Below are positions 39,743 to 50,171 of a DNA stretch of 64,000 nt, in pieces (position 1 is the first letter of the stretch; each line of letters begins with the position of its first letter). Location of the stretch: the NCBI RefSeq assembly GCF_048263515.1, contig NZ_JBLXEC010000018.1:35236-99235 (forward strand). Reading direction: 5' to 3'. The translations under genes were made by a program, and so were the position numbers. The stretch comes from Marinovum sp048263515. GTDB taxonomy: Bacteria > Pseudomonadota > Alphaproteobacteria > Rhodobacterales > Rhodobacteraceae. The notes beneath the pieces were generated by a model. That model had not been told where the DNA came from and made no database searches. It worked only from the letters and a program-made list of their open reading frames with translations.

Positions 39743-40345
39743 ATGAAACGCCTGATCCACCCTGTGAGTGTGCTTCTGCTTGTCCTGCCCGGCCTCGCCG
39801 TGGCCGCCGAGGCGGTGCACATCCGCCCCGATCTGCCCTCTGTCACCGTCGAGACGCCGGAGGGCCCCGCCACCATCGCCCGCAACCCCGACCCCGAGGC
39901 GCGGCTTGATGGCGACTGGGCGCGCACCTCGCGCGCCTGCCCGCCGTTCTGTATTCAGCCCGTCACTCCGGCCGAGGGGGTCAAACCGATCGGCGAGCTC
40001 GAGCTGCTCGACATGCTGGCCGACCCGGATGCCGTGGTGATCGACAGTCGCACGCCGGACTGGTTCGAGGGCGGCTCGATCCCCGGGGCGATCAACATGC
40101 CCTGGGACCGGATGGCCGAAAAGCTCGACACCCTGGGGTGCGACCTGGATTTCGAGGGGTTTACCTGTGGCGACGAGGTGCCGGAGATCGCGCTGTTCTG
40201 CAACGGCGCCTGGTGCGGACAATCGCCGACCGCCATTCGCCGGATCATCGCCGCGGGTTATCCGCCAGAGAAGATCTCCTACTACCGCGGCGGCATGCAG
40301 GCGTGGCGGATGCTCGGCCTGACGGTGACGGGCGAGGGCGGCTGA
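39743..40345 (+). CDS. Exported rhodanese-like protein
   Basis: 200 residues with a signal peptide (MKRLIHPVSVLLLVLPGLAVAAE). The rhodanese domain (VKPIGELELLDMLADPDAVVIDSRTPDWFEGGSIPGAINMPW) carries its active-site loop as FCNGAWCGQSPT. It resembles periplasmic rhodaneses linked to cofactor or sulfur handling. Two further cysteines near the N-terminus (ACPPFC) may form a disulfide. AGGAG precedes the ATG. Confidence 0.88.
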   Translation: MKRLIHPVSVLLLVLPGLAVAAEAVHIRPDLPSVTVETPEGPATIARNPDPEARLDGDWARTSRACPPFCIQPVTPAEGVKPIGELELLDMLADPDAVVIDSRTPDWFEGGSIPGAINMPWDRMAEKLDTLGCDLDFEGFTCGDEVPEIALFCNGAWCGQSPTAIRRIIAAGYPPEKISYYRGGMQAWRMLGLTVTGEGG

Positions 40346-40364
40346 GCCGCCCCCGCGCCGCGCC

Positions 40365-40736
40365 TCAGCACTTGCCGAAGGTTTTCGACAGGATCTCGAC
40401 GCCGGCCACGGTGACCGTGACCTTGATGCCGGTGGGGATGCCGAAGGTGGTGCAGATCTTCAGGCAGGCCTTGGCGGCGGTGCCGTTGGGGACGTTGATC
40501 GGGATCGGCAGGCAGACCGTGCCGATGCCCAGCGGCAGTTTGAGGCAGATCTTGTGGTTGCCGACCTTGACCTCGATGCAATCAGCCGCCAGCGACATCT
40601 CTCCGGTGTCGGGCAGGCCGGTCGAGGCGTCGAGGTTCTGGACGCCGGGGGCGACGTTTTCCTCGTGAAATGCCCGCGCGGCATCCATCGCGTTGCGGAT
40701 CTTCTCTTCGTCAAATGAATGGACTTCGTCAGCCAT
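40365..40736 (-). CDS. Six-cysteine orphan protein
   Basis: 123 residues. Residues 1-50 are acidic and helical without a signal peptide. Residues 50-123 hold all six cysteines (53, 64, 75, 91, 95, 123) among alternating hydrophobic strands (KICLKLPLGIGTVCLPIPINVP, then IPTGIKVTVTVAGVEI), ending in Cys. CAGGAG lies before the ATG at 40736. The pattern suggests a small disulfide- or metal-stabilised beta domain. I do not recognise a family and assign no function. The upstream region (40737-40860) is AT-richer than the surroundings. Confidence 0.72.
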   Translation of the reverse strand: MADEVHSFDEEKIRNAMDAARAFHEENVAPGVQNLDASTGLPDTGEMSLAADCIEVKVGNHKICLKLPLGIGTVCLPIPINVPNGTAAKACLKICTTFGIPTGIKVTVTVAGVEILSKTFGKC

Positions 40737-40999
40737 GGAGACTCTCCTGTCAATAAATTTAGAGTTGCCAAAAAACGGCACGAATCGCCTTTAAGTGGAA
40801 ATCGCGGCGATGCCAGAGAGCCTAACACAAAACCATAAGTTGCGCTATCACCCGTGGTGCGCGCAATAATGGTACCCGGTGATGATCGGAAATTCAGGGA
40901 TGTTGCGTCAGCGCGCAACGGCAGCCACGGCCCTGCCGGATGGCTGGGCCGTGGCTGCAACGCTCGGATTGGGGACGCCCGGCGGACCGGGCGAAAGGA

Positions 41000-41287
41000 T
41001 CAGCTGCCGCCGTCGGTGCCTTCGGGCAGGGCGCGGGCCAGACGATGCAGCGCATCGATCGAAACCATGCCGTCTTCGCCGGCGGTCTCGTAGACGAAAT
41101 GCACCCGGTCGCCAGCGGCGAGATCGGCAGGGACTTCCAGAGCGCCGGGAATTTCCCAGACGGTGAAATCGGTCAGGACGATGACATTGGCCTGCCGGTC
41201 GTAGGCCAGCACCAGGCCTTCGGTTTCATCGGCAAAGGCGGGAAGGGCGGTCAGGGTCACCAGAGCCGCGGCGAAGAGATTGCGCAT
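41000..41287 (-). CDS. Small exported protein, DUF1344-like
   Basis: 95 residues: signal peptide MRNLFAAALVTLTALPAFA, then ETEGLVLAYDRQANVIVLTDFTVWEIPG and LAAGDRVHFVYE, the pattern of DUF1344 proteins (small periplasmic beta domain). Function unknown. Confidence 0.7.
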   Translation of the reverse strand: MRNLFAAALVTLTALPAFADETEGLVLAYDRQANVIVLTDFTVWEIPGALEVPADLAAGDRVHFVYETAGEDGMVSIDALHRLARALPEGTDGGS

Positions 41288-41538
41288 GTGTCGTGTCTCG
41301 GAAGAGGAAAGCGCTCTCGGAGCGACCTCGCCCCTGCAGCCGCCGGACGGAGCCTCGCGCCCGGATTGACGGTAAATGGGGCGGCGAAGGCCCGCTGCAA
41401 GAGGGGCCGCCGGAATTATTTTCGCGGCCTGCATTCGAGGGGGCCTGGACGGGGTGTGACCTTTGTAACTCGGGGTTTGTGCGAAACTGTGCTACAAGCT
41501 TCCCTTGGGTCAATTCAGGCCCGGAAAAGGGGGATCAG

Positions 41539-41826
41539 ATGTTTGCACGTATCACCAAATTCAAGATGAAGCCGGGTTCGCGAGAGGGGGCACAAGCCAA
41601 GATGGAGGAGCTGAAGGACCAGATCCTCGGCCTTGACGGTATGCAGCATTTCACCTGCGCGATGAACGACGACGGCAGCGGTTATATCGTCTCGATGGTG
41701 TCGGATCAGGCAACGTCGGACGGCAACGCCGAGAAGGTCAAGAAACTCTGGGGCAACTTCGCCGAGTTTCTGGAAGGGATGCCGACCCCGGAGGGGTATG
41801 ACGTTGTGGCCGACTGGAGCACCTGA
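41539..41826 (+). CDS. Small ABM-like dimeric alpha/beta-barrel protein
   Basis: 95 residues starting MFARITKFKMKPGSREGAQAKMEELKDQI, the beta-alpha start of antibiotic-biosynthesis-monooxygenase-like folds; it ends PTPEGYDVVADWST. AAAAGGGGGAT precedes the ATG. Function unknown. Confidence 0.75.
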   Translation: MFARITKFKMKPGSREGAQAKMEELKDQILGLDGMQHFTCAMNDDGSGYIVSMVSDQATSDGNAEKVKKLWGNFAEFLEGMPTPEGYDVVADWST

Positions 41827-41840
41827 GCCGGGCCAACCGC

Positions 41841-41863
41841 GGGGTGGGCAAACTGCCCACCCT
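41841..41863. repeat. REP-like hairpin between convergent genes
   Basis: GGGTGGGCA / TGCCCACCC, a 9-base perfect stem, related in sequence to the REP family but with a different inner pair. It lies between the ABM-like gene and the uvrB stop and could end transcription from both sides. Confidence 0.7.
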
Positions 41864-41872
41864 TCGCGATCC

Positions 41873-44068
<2,196 letters not shown>

Positions 44069-44597
44069 GCGTCAGGCTCCTTGCCCGCTAAATGTGCGTC
44101 CTTGCCCGGCCAATGCAAGGGGCGGGGCTGCGACCGGTTGGCCAGGGGGCCGGAAATTGGTAAAGCCGTGGCACCGGATTGCCTGTGATTCTCGGCAGAT
44201 CGAAAACGGGGCGTCGCGTCAAAGCCCTTTGAGATTATTCAGCTTTTTAGTCTAAGTGAATTCTTTACTTTGCCGTTTGCGGACATGTTGCAGCGATTCC
44301 ATGGGGTTATCTCATGCGCGCTGGCTATTGTCGTGCCGTGCCGCGTGTCGCGCCCTTAAAAAGCGTTGCAATGCCGCTTTGCGCAATTGTACCTTGAATT
44401 TGCAAGCAGCAGGCTTGGCTGTCGAATGTGTTGCACCTACCCACCCCTCGCTCCCCGCGACACGACCGACAGCCAAGCTGTGCTTGTTCCTCCTCCCTGA
44501 CATGCGACCGCTGGCCCTGGTTTGACGCGCGCTCTGTCCGTGCTTGAAACGGCGGGCGAAATTGCCGATAACCGGCGAAACACCCGGAGGCACATCC
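44069..44597. other. Long non-coding gap with AT-rich segment and inverted repeat
   Basis: 529 bases between uvrB and the complex I accessory gene. The part from about 44220 to 44430 is clearly AT-richer than the genome. A perfect 12-base inverted repeat, 44413-44424 with 44467-44478 (GCTTGGCTGTCG), lies in it. No convincing open frame. It may hold the uvrB promoter and an undescribed small RNA. Confidence 0.5.
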
Positions 44598-44909
44598 ATG
44601 CGCGCACGAATCTACCAACCGGCCCGGAACGCGATGCAATCCGGTGTCGCCAAGACCCGCCAATGGGTGCTGGAGTTCGCCCCCGCCTCGCGGCGCGAGG
44701 TCGATCCGCTGATGGGCTGGACCTCGTCCGAGGATACCCAGGCGCAGGTGCGGCTGAAGTTTGACAGCAAGGAAGCGGCGCTGGACTATGCCAAGGACCA
44801 CGGCATCGAGGTGACGGTGAGCGCCCCCAAGACCCGCCGTCTCAACATCCGCCCGCGCGGCTACGCCGAGAACTTCGCCGTCAACCGCCGGAGCCCCTGG
44901 ACGCACTGA
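44598..44909 (+). CDS. ETC complex I subunit (NDUFS4-like)
   Basis: 103 residues: MRARIYQPARNAMQSGVAKTRQWVLEFAP...MGWTSSEDTQAQVRLKFDSKEAALDYAKDHGIEV...NFAVNRRSPWTH. This is the NDUFS4/18-kDa accessory subunit family, present in alphaproteobacteria and mitochondria, which stabilises the NADH-binding arm of complex I. CCGGAGG lies before the ATG. Confidence 0.93.
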   Translation: MRARIYQPARNAMQSGVAKTRQWVLEFAPASRREVDPLMGWTSSEDTQAQVRLKFDSKEAALDYAKDHGIEVTVSAPKTRRLNIRPRGYAENFAVNRRSPWTH

Positions 44910-45051
44910 GGGTGTAAGACATACCTGAGATATTCTCGCGGGGGGGGCTGAGTTTCTCCGGGGGGCTATATCTGGTGTGCGGCGAGGGGTGATTATCTTC
45001 ATGCGGTAGGTGGTGGATCCGCGTCCCTCGACAGCCGCAGAGAATTTGGTC

Positions 45052-45075
45052 GGGCGCCCATCGGGCGCCTTTTTT
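45052..45075 (+). terminator. Intrinsic terminator before the alpha/beta hydrolase gene
   Basis: GGCGCCC / GGGCGCC stem with a three-base loop, then six T. It ends the complex I accessory transcript or a possible small RNA in 44910-45050, and lies just 15 bases before the next start. Confidence 0.85.
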
Positions 45076-45089
45076 CTTCGAGGGGACCC

Positions 45090-45722
45090 ATGGAACTTCT
45101 GCTGAATGGCGATGAGCCCGGCTGCACGACCCTCCTGCTGGCCCACGGCGCCGGGTCCGCCATGGACACACCCTGGATGACCACCGTGGCCGAGGCGCTG
45201 TCTGAGGCTGGCCTCCGTGTCGCGCGGTTCGAGTTCAGCTATATGGCCGCGCGCCGCACGGGCGGCTCGAAACGCCCGCCCGGAAAGGCCGAGACCTACG
45301 TGCCCGAGTACCTCTCTGCCATCGACGCATTGGCCTGCGACGGCCCGCTGCTGATCGGCGGCAAGAGCATGGGCGGGCGGGTCGCAAGCCTTGCCGCGCA
45401 GGACCTCTTCGATGCGGGCCGTATCACAGGGCTGGTGTGCCTCGGCTTCCCCTTCCACGCCCCGAAGAAGCCCGAGAAGACACGCTACGACCATCTCGAG
45501 GCGATCACCTGCCCAACGCTCATCTGCCAGGGCACGCGCGATCACTTCGGGTCCCGCGAGGAGGTCGACCGGTACCCGCTTTCGCCAGCTGTCGAGCTGT
45601 TCTGGTTGGAGGATGGCGACCACGATCTGAAACCGCGTAAACGGCTGACCGGGAGGAGCCTCGACGACCACCTCGCGTCCGTGGCGGCGCGGGTGTGCTC
45701 ATGGAGCGCGGCACAGGGCTGA
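45090..45722 (+). CDS. Alpha/beta hydrolase (KANL3/Tex30-like family)
   Basis: 210 residues. The oxyanion HGAGSAMD, the nucleophile elbow GGKSMGGRVAS (Ser), the acid GTRDHFG and the catalytic His in EDGDHDLKPRK are all present. This bacterial dienelactone-hydrolase-like group has unknown substrates. GAGGGGACCC precedes the ATG. Confidence 0.85.
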   Translation: MELLLNGDEPGCTTLLLAHGAGSAMDTPWMTTVAEALSEAGLRVARFEFSYMAARRTGGSKRPPGKAETYVPEYLSAIDALACDGPLLIGGKSMGGRVASLAAQDLFDAGRITGLVCLGFPFHAPKKPEKTRYDHLEAITCPTLICQGTRDHFGSREEVDRYPLSPAVELFWLEDGDHDLKPRKRLTGRSLDDHLASVAARVCSWSAAQG

Positions 45723-46447
45723 GACGGGTGGGGGCGGGGTGAAAATCCCGTAAAATGCGTTTGTCTTGGCATCCTGCTTCGGCAGGTTTGCCAAGCGCAG
45801 ACGATGGCGCGAAGGTTCACTGCATTTTCGGCGAGTGCCGAAGCTGGCCCCGTGCCGATTGAAAGCACGGCGAAGTGAGCCAGGGCAGGGGTGCGCTTTC
45901 GCTTTCCTTTGAAGGCAAAGGTCCCGGTATCTTTGAGCTTGCCAGCGGACGCACGCGGACCAAAGCTTAGGAGCGCGGCCGGCATCAAGCGCGGCCGGAT
46001 ATGGTCAAGTTCGCGGCACCGACATCCCCCAGCGGCGCCACCCTCAAAAGGAAAGCGATTCGAAAATTCGCTAGAACATTGGACTCACATCCGCAGCCAA
46101 TGTTCTCGTGATGCCGTATCTCCGGCCCTGTGAGATGCAAGTGCCTCGCCTGCGATCTCGGGTTGCGGTCGGCTGGGATTCCCAAGCCTATCTAGAAAAT
46201 TAAACCCTAATCCATTGAATTTCGTCGCTCTTCCGCGCAGGGCCGGCTCGCGCCTGCGCGCTTCCTTGCGCTTTGTCATGCTGAGCCCTGATGAACATTC
46301 GTATTTACAATTGCACAAAAGTGCGCTAAATACTTCCCTCAGATGCTCGCGGTGCCACCTGGTCCGACCCCACCAACCAGCCGGACAGGCCCCGCAGAGA
46401 GCACATCGAAACCCCCGGCATCGGGGGCGCAAATCTGGAGGAGGCTC
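45723..46447. other. 725-base intergenic region before the catabolic island
   Basis: No gene with convincing coding character. It contains a TTCGGC-GAGT-GCCGAA hairpin (about 45826-45841) and a 10-base direct repeat GCGCGGCCGG at 45973 and 45989. After about 46190 comes an AT-richer promoter segment for the downstream hydrolase/transporter unit (listed separately). The left part may be a decayed gene or an element end. Confidence 0.55.
46293..46332 (+). promoter_or_regulatory. Putative promoter and operator of the hydrolase/RbsBAC unit
   Basis: GAACATTCGTATTTACA at 46293-46309, whose TTTACA (46304-46309) can act as a -35, then 17 bases, then TAAATA as a poor -10. The first 17 bases match the element before the DRL operon at 58132-58148 in 14 positions, with the -35 at the same place. 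A GCAC-AAAA-GTGC palindrome follows at 46313-46324. Promoter call by eye. Confidence 0.5.
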
Positions 46448-47359
46448 ATGGCTGAAATTTACGATCACGCCGGCAATCCGGTGAAACATGGCCGGGCGCG
46501 CGTGAACGGCATCCGCATGCACTATGTGACCGCCGGTCAGGGAGAGCCGCTCCTGCTGATCCACGGCACGCCGAAGACCAACTTCTACTGGCATCGCCTG
46601 TTTCCGCTGCTGACCGAGCATTTCACCGTCGTCGCACCCGACCTGCGGGGGTTCGGCTATACCGACAAGCCGCCGGTCAGCGAAGGCTATGACAGCGCCA
46701 CCAACGCGCAGGACCTGGCCGAGCTGATGACCTTTCTTGGTCACGACAGCTTTCACGTCCATGGCGAGGATCGCGGCGCGGAGTTTGCCTATGTCCTGAC
46801 GGCCAGGGAACGCGACCGGGTCAAGACCCTGTCGTTCTGCGAGATGCTGCTGTCGGGCGAGGGGCTCGAGGAGGCGTCGTTCTTTACCCCGGACAACGTC
46901 TCGGCCCAGTTCCGGCAGAACGGCGTCTGGGTCTGGCACATCCCGTTCTTCTGGATCCCGCATCTGCCCGAGATGCTGATCCAGGGCAAGGAACGTGCCT
47001 TCTGGGAATTCTGGATCAAGGCCGAAACCTGGAACCCCAATGCGATCTCGAAAGAGGCGCTGGATGAATGGATCGCCTGCCTGACCGCTCCCGGCGGCCT
47101 GCGGGGCACACTGGAAACCTACCGTGCCGCCTTCAGGAACGCTGAGATCGTGCGCGAGCTCAAGCAGGAGAAGCTGACCCTGCCGATCATGACCGTCGGC
47201 GCGCCCGAGTTCTTCGGCCCCACGGTCGAGGCGCAGATGACCCGCCTGTCGGAGGGCGTCGAAAAGGCGGCGGTCTTCGAGGAATGCGGTCACAGCCTGG
47301 CGCTCGAGGCGCCGGAGCGGCTGGCCGAGATGCTGCGCGACTTCATGCTCAACCGCTGA
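46448..47359 (+). CDS. Alpha/beta hydrolase with Asp nucleophile (epoxide hydrolase / haloacetate dehalogenase-like)
   Basis: 303 residues. HGTPKTNFYWHRLFP is the oxyanion loop; the nucleophile elbow GEDRGAEF puts Asp108 where serine hydrolases have Ser, as in epoxide hydrolases and (halo)alkane or fluoroacetate dehalogenases; the catalytic His is in ECGHSLALEAPE. AGGAGG precedes the ATG at 46448. First gene of a unit with a sugar ABC transporter, which suggests it acts on the imported compound or a derivative; the substrate is unknown. Confidence 0.85.
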   Translation: MAEIYDHAGNPVKHGRARVNGIRMHYVTAGQGEPLLLIHGTPKTNFYWHRLFPLLTEHFTVVAPDLRGFGYTDKPPVSEGYDSATNAQDLAELMTFLGHDSFHVHGEDRGAEFAYVLTARERDRVKTLSFCEMLLSGEGLEEASFFTPDNVSAQFRQNGVWVWHIPFFWIPHLPEMLIQGKERAFWEFWIKAETWNPNAISKEALDEWIACLTAPGGLRGTLETYRAAFRNAEIVRELKQEKLTLPIMTVGAPEFFGPTVEAQMTRLSEGVEKAAVFEECGHSLALEAPERLAEMLRDFMLNR

Positions 47360-47414
47360 TCCTCGTCCGGGAGGGACGGAACAGCGACAGACTTCAACGG
47401 AGGAAGACAAGACA

Positions 47415-48596
47415 ATGATCAAGACAACCAAGAGAGCCCTGATGATCGGCGTCGCCGCGATGCTGGCCTGCGGCACCGCCCTGCCGGTCCTGGCTCAGTC
47501 CAACATCGGCGATGTGCGCCACCCGCTGTGGTACGAAGCGCCCAGCGAACGCACGCTCGAGCTGGCCAAGATCGACGATCTCTCGCAGACCGTCGTCAGC
47601 CAGGGTCCGCGCGGCGAGGATGGCGTGCTTTACACCGAGATCGGCCTGACCGACGCGCAGATCGAGAAGATCCGTGCCGGCCAGTTCACCGCCGCCATCT
47701 CGCTGGGCTGGCTGGGCGACGACTGGGCGACCCAGCAGCTGATCGGCCTGAAGGAGACCTTCGAGAACCTCGGTATCGAAGTGGTCGCCGAGACCAATGC
47801 CAACTGGGAAGACGCCCGCCAGATCTCGGACCTCGACGCCATCTCGGTGCTCAAGCCCGACCTGCTGGTCTCGATCCCGCTGAACACCGCCACCACCGCC
47901 AAGGCCTATCAGAAGCTGGCCGCCAACGGCACCAAGATCGTCTTCATCGACCAGGCCGCCGACGACATGCAGCCCGGCCAGGATTACGTCTCGGTGATCT
48001 CGTCCGACAACCTGGCGCTGGGGATGTATCTGGCCGACCTGCTGTCCGATGCCATCGGTGGCCAGGGCGATGTGGCGGCGATGTATTATGCGCCTGACTT
48101 CCATGTCACCAACCTGCGCTACATCGGCTTCATCGCGCGGCTGATCGCCAAGTATCCGGACATCCAGCTGGTCGCCTCGGCCGGTCACGACAACCCGAAC
48201 CGCGGTCAGGAAGTGGCGCAGGCGCTGTTCGCCCGCTACCCGACGCTGAAGGGTGTCTACGGCTCCTGGAGCATCCCGGCGATGGGCGCGGCCACGGCGG
48301 CGCGGATTTCCGGCAAGCGTCCGGAAGACTTCAAGATCGTCAACGAGAACTTCGACCAGATCGTTGCCGCCAACATGGCCGAAAACGGCCTGATCGCCGG
48401 GATCTCGACCCAGCGCCCCTATACCCAGGGCGTGACCGAGGCCACCGCCGGTGCGCTGGCGCTGATCGGCGAGAGCCTGCCGTCCTACATCTCGGTGCCG
48501 TCGCTCGCGGTGTCGCGCGACAACCTCGCCGCGGCCTACGAGACCATCTACCGCATCCCGCTGCCGGCGGAGATGTCGGCCGACCTGAACAACTGA
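47415..48596 (+). CDS. Sugar ABC transporter substrate-binding protein (RbsB-like)
   Basis: 393 residues: signal peptide (MIKTTKRALMIGVAAMLACGTALPVLAQ), then a type I periplasmic binding fold (FTAAISLGWLGDDWATQQLIGLKETFENLGIEVV...DLLVSIPLNTATTAKAYQKLAANGTKIVFID). The order SBP, double ATPase, permease is that of ribose-class importers. An extra N-terminal stretch of about 60 residues before the first strand is longer than in RbsB. The ligand is unknown. Confidence 0.88.
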   Translation: MIKTTKRALMIGVAAMLACGTALPVLAQSNIGDVRHPLWYEAPSERTLELAKIDDLSQTVVSQGPRGEDGVLYTEIGLTDAQIEKIRAGQFTAAISLGWLGDDWATQQLIGLKETFENLGIEVVAETNANWEDARQISDLDAISVLKPDLLVSIPLNTATTAKAYQKLAANGTKIVFIDQAADDMQPGQDYVSVISSDNLALGMYLADLLSDAIGGQGDVAAMYYAPDFHVTNLRYIGFIARLIAKYPDIQLVASAGHDNPNRGQEVAQALFARYPTLKGVYGSWSIPAMGAATAARISGKRPEDFKIVNENFDQIVAANMAENGLIAGISTQRPYTQGVTEATAGALALIGESLPSYISVPSLAVSRDNLAAAYETIYRIPLPAEMSADLNN

Positions 48597-48677
48597 TGAC
48601 ACCCGCCGGGCGCCGCGACAGGCGCCCGGCTTTCCACGGCACCCGGCGCCTTGCGCCGACATGAGCAGGGGGCTCAG

Positions 48678-50171
48678 ATGCAGACCGACCTTCTCCGGAT
48701 GCGGGAAATCGACAAGGCCTTCAACGGCATCCCCGTCCTTCGCAATGCCGGCTTCAGCCTGCGCAAGGGCGAATGCCATGCGCTCATGGGCGAAAACGGC
48801 GCTGGCAAATCGACGATGATGAAGATCCTGACCGGGGTCTACCGGCGTGACGGCGGCACCGTGGAACTGGATGGTCAGGACGTCACCTTCCACGCGCCCC
48901 GCGATGCCGAGGCCGCCGGCATCGCCATGATCTTTCAGGAATTCAGCCTGATCCCGACGCTCACCGTGGCGCAGAACATCTTTCTCGGCCACGAGCCGCG
49001 CCGGGCCGGCAACGCGGTGATCCGCGATGGCGAGATGGTCCGCCGCGCCCGCGCCATCCTCGAGGAATTCGGCGAGAGCATCGATCCGCGCGCCCGCGTC
49101 GAAGACCTCAGCGTCGGCGCCAAGCAGATGGTCGAGATCGCCAAGGCGCTGTCCAAGAATGCCCGCATCATCGTGATGGACGAACCCACCGCCTCGCTCA
49201 GCGAGAGCGAGGTCGAGACCCTGTTCCGGCTGGTGCGGCGGCTGAAGTCGCAGGGCATTTCCATTGTCTACATCTCGCACCGCATGGCCGAGATCTTCCA
49301 GATCTGCGACCGGATCACCGCGATGCGCGATGGCCGTGACATGCTGACCGCCGAAACGGGCAAGGTCACCATGGAAGAGCTGATCCGCGCCATGCTGGGC
49401 AGCGACAAGACCGCCACGCTCGATTGGGCGCAGCGCGCGGTCGATCTGTCGGTGCCGCCGGTGCTCGAGGTCGACGGCCTGTCGGTCGCGGGCCATGTCG
49501 AGGGCGTCAGCTTTGCCGTGCGCCCGGGCGAGATCGTCGGTCTGGCCGGTCTGACCGGATCGGGCCGGACCGAGATCGTCGAGGCGATCTTCGGCATCCG
49601 GCCGGTCTCGGCGGGCGCGGTCCGGGTCGGCGGCGCGCCGGTGCTGTCGAACAAATCCGCCATCGAGGCCGGCGTCGGCCTGGTGCCGGAAGACCGGCGG
49701 ACCCAAGGGCTCGTGCTCGATCACACGCTCCGCGACAACGTGATCCTGCCGAACCTCGCAAGGTTCTCGCGTCGCTTTCTGGTTCGTGACCGGGCCGCGC
49801 GCGAGACCTCCGAGGGGCATATCCGCAACCTCAAGATCAAGTCCGAAAGCCCCGATCAGGTGGTGCGGCTGCTGTCCGGCGGCAACCAGCAGAAGATCGT
49901 GCTGGCGAAATGGCTGGAGCGGCGCCCCAAGGTGCTGATCCTCGACGAGCCGACCATCGGCGTCGACATCGGCGCCAAGGCGGACCTTGTCCAGAAGATC
50001 CGCGAGATCGCCGATGCCGGCACCGCCGTGCTGGTGATCTCGTCGGAATTTGAAGAACTGCTCGCGGTCAGCGACCGCCTGCTCATCATCTATGACGGAA
50101 CCCTGATCGGCGACATCGAGCGCCAAGACGTGCAATCCGAGGAGGTCCTGCACCATGCTGTCCAAGGCTGA
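48678..50171 (+). CDS. Sugar ABC transporter ATP-binding protein (RbsA-like, two cassettes)
   Basis: 497 residues with two ABC domains. The first has a full Walker A (GENGAGKST), the signature LSVGAKQMVEIAKAL and IIVMDEPTAS. The second has the degenerate Walker A GLTGSGRTE, the signature LSGGNQQKI and VLILDEPTIGVD. This is the RbsA/MglA/XylG pattern of CUT2 importers. ATG at 48678; the stop overlaps the permease start by 17 bases. Confidence 0.93.
   Translation: MQTDLLRMREIDKAFNGIPVLRNAGFSLRKGECHALMGENGAGKSTMMKILTGVYRRDGGTVELDGQDVTFHAPRDAEAAGIAMIFQEFSLIPTLTVAQNIFLGHEPRRAGNAVIRDGEMVRRARAILEEFGESIDPRARVEDLSVGAKQMVEIAKALSKNARIIVMDEPTASLSESEVETLFRLVRRLKSQGISIVYISHRMAEIFQICDRITAMRDGRDMLTAETGKVTMEELIRAMLGSDKTATLDWAQRAVDLSVPPVLEVDGLSVAGHVEGVSFAVRPGEIVGLAGLTGSGRTEIVEAIFGIRPVSAGAVRVGGAPVLSNKSAIEAGVGLVPEDRRTQGLVLDHTLRDNVILPNLARFSRRFLVRDRAARETSEGHIRNLKIKSESPDQVVRLLSGGNQQKIVLAKWLERRPKVLILDEPTIGVDIGAKADLVQKIREIADAGTAVLVISSEFEELLAVSDRLLIIYDGTLIGDIERQDVQSEEVLHHAVQG

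Noticed and set aside
44069..44260. SOS box upstream of uvrB
   Set aside because: No GTTC-N7-GTTC or reverse form found by eye.
45001..45060. tRNA-like pairing before the terminator
   Set aside because: No T-loop GTTCGA, no proper acceptor pairing and no anticodon stem could be found.
45891..46133. Short plus-strand frame in the gap before the island
   Set aside because: No ribosome-binding site, basic low-complexity translation and no conserved motif.
47394..50165. Long minus-strand open frame opposite the RbsB/RbsA-like genes
   Set aside because: A shadow of two well-supported genes, with low-complexity His/Arg/Asp-rich translation and no domain.
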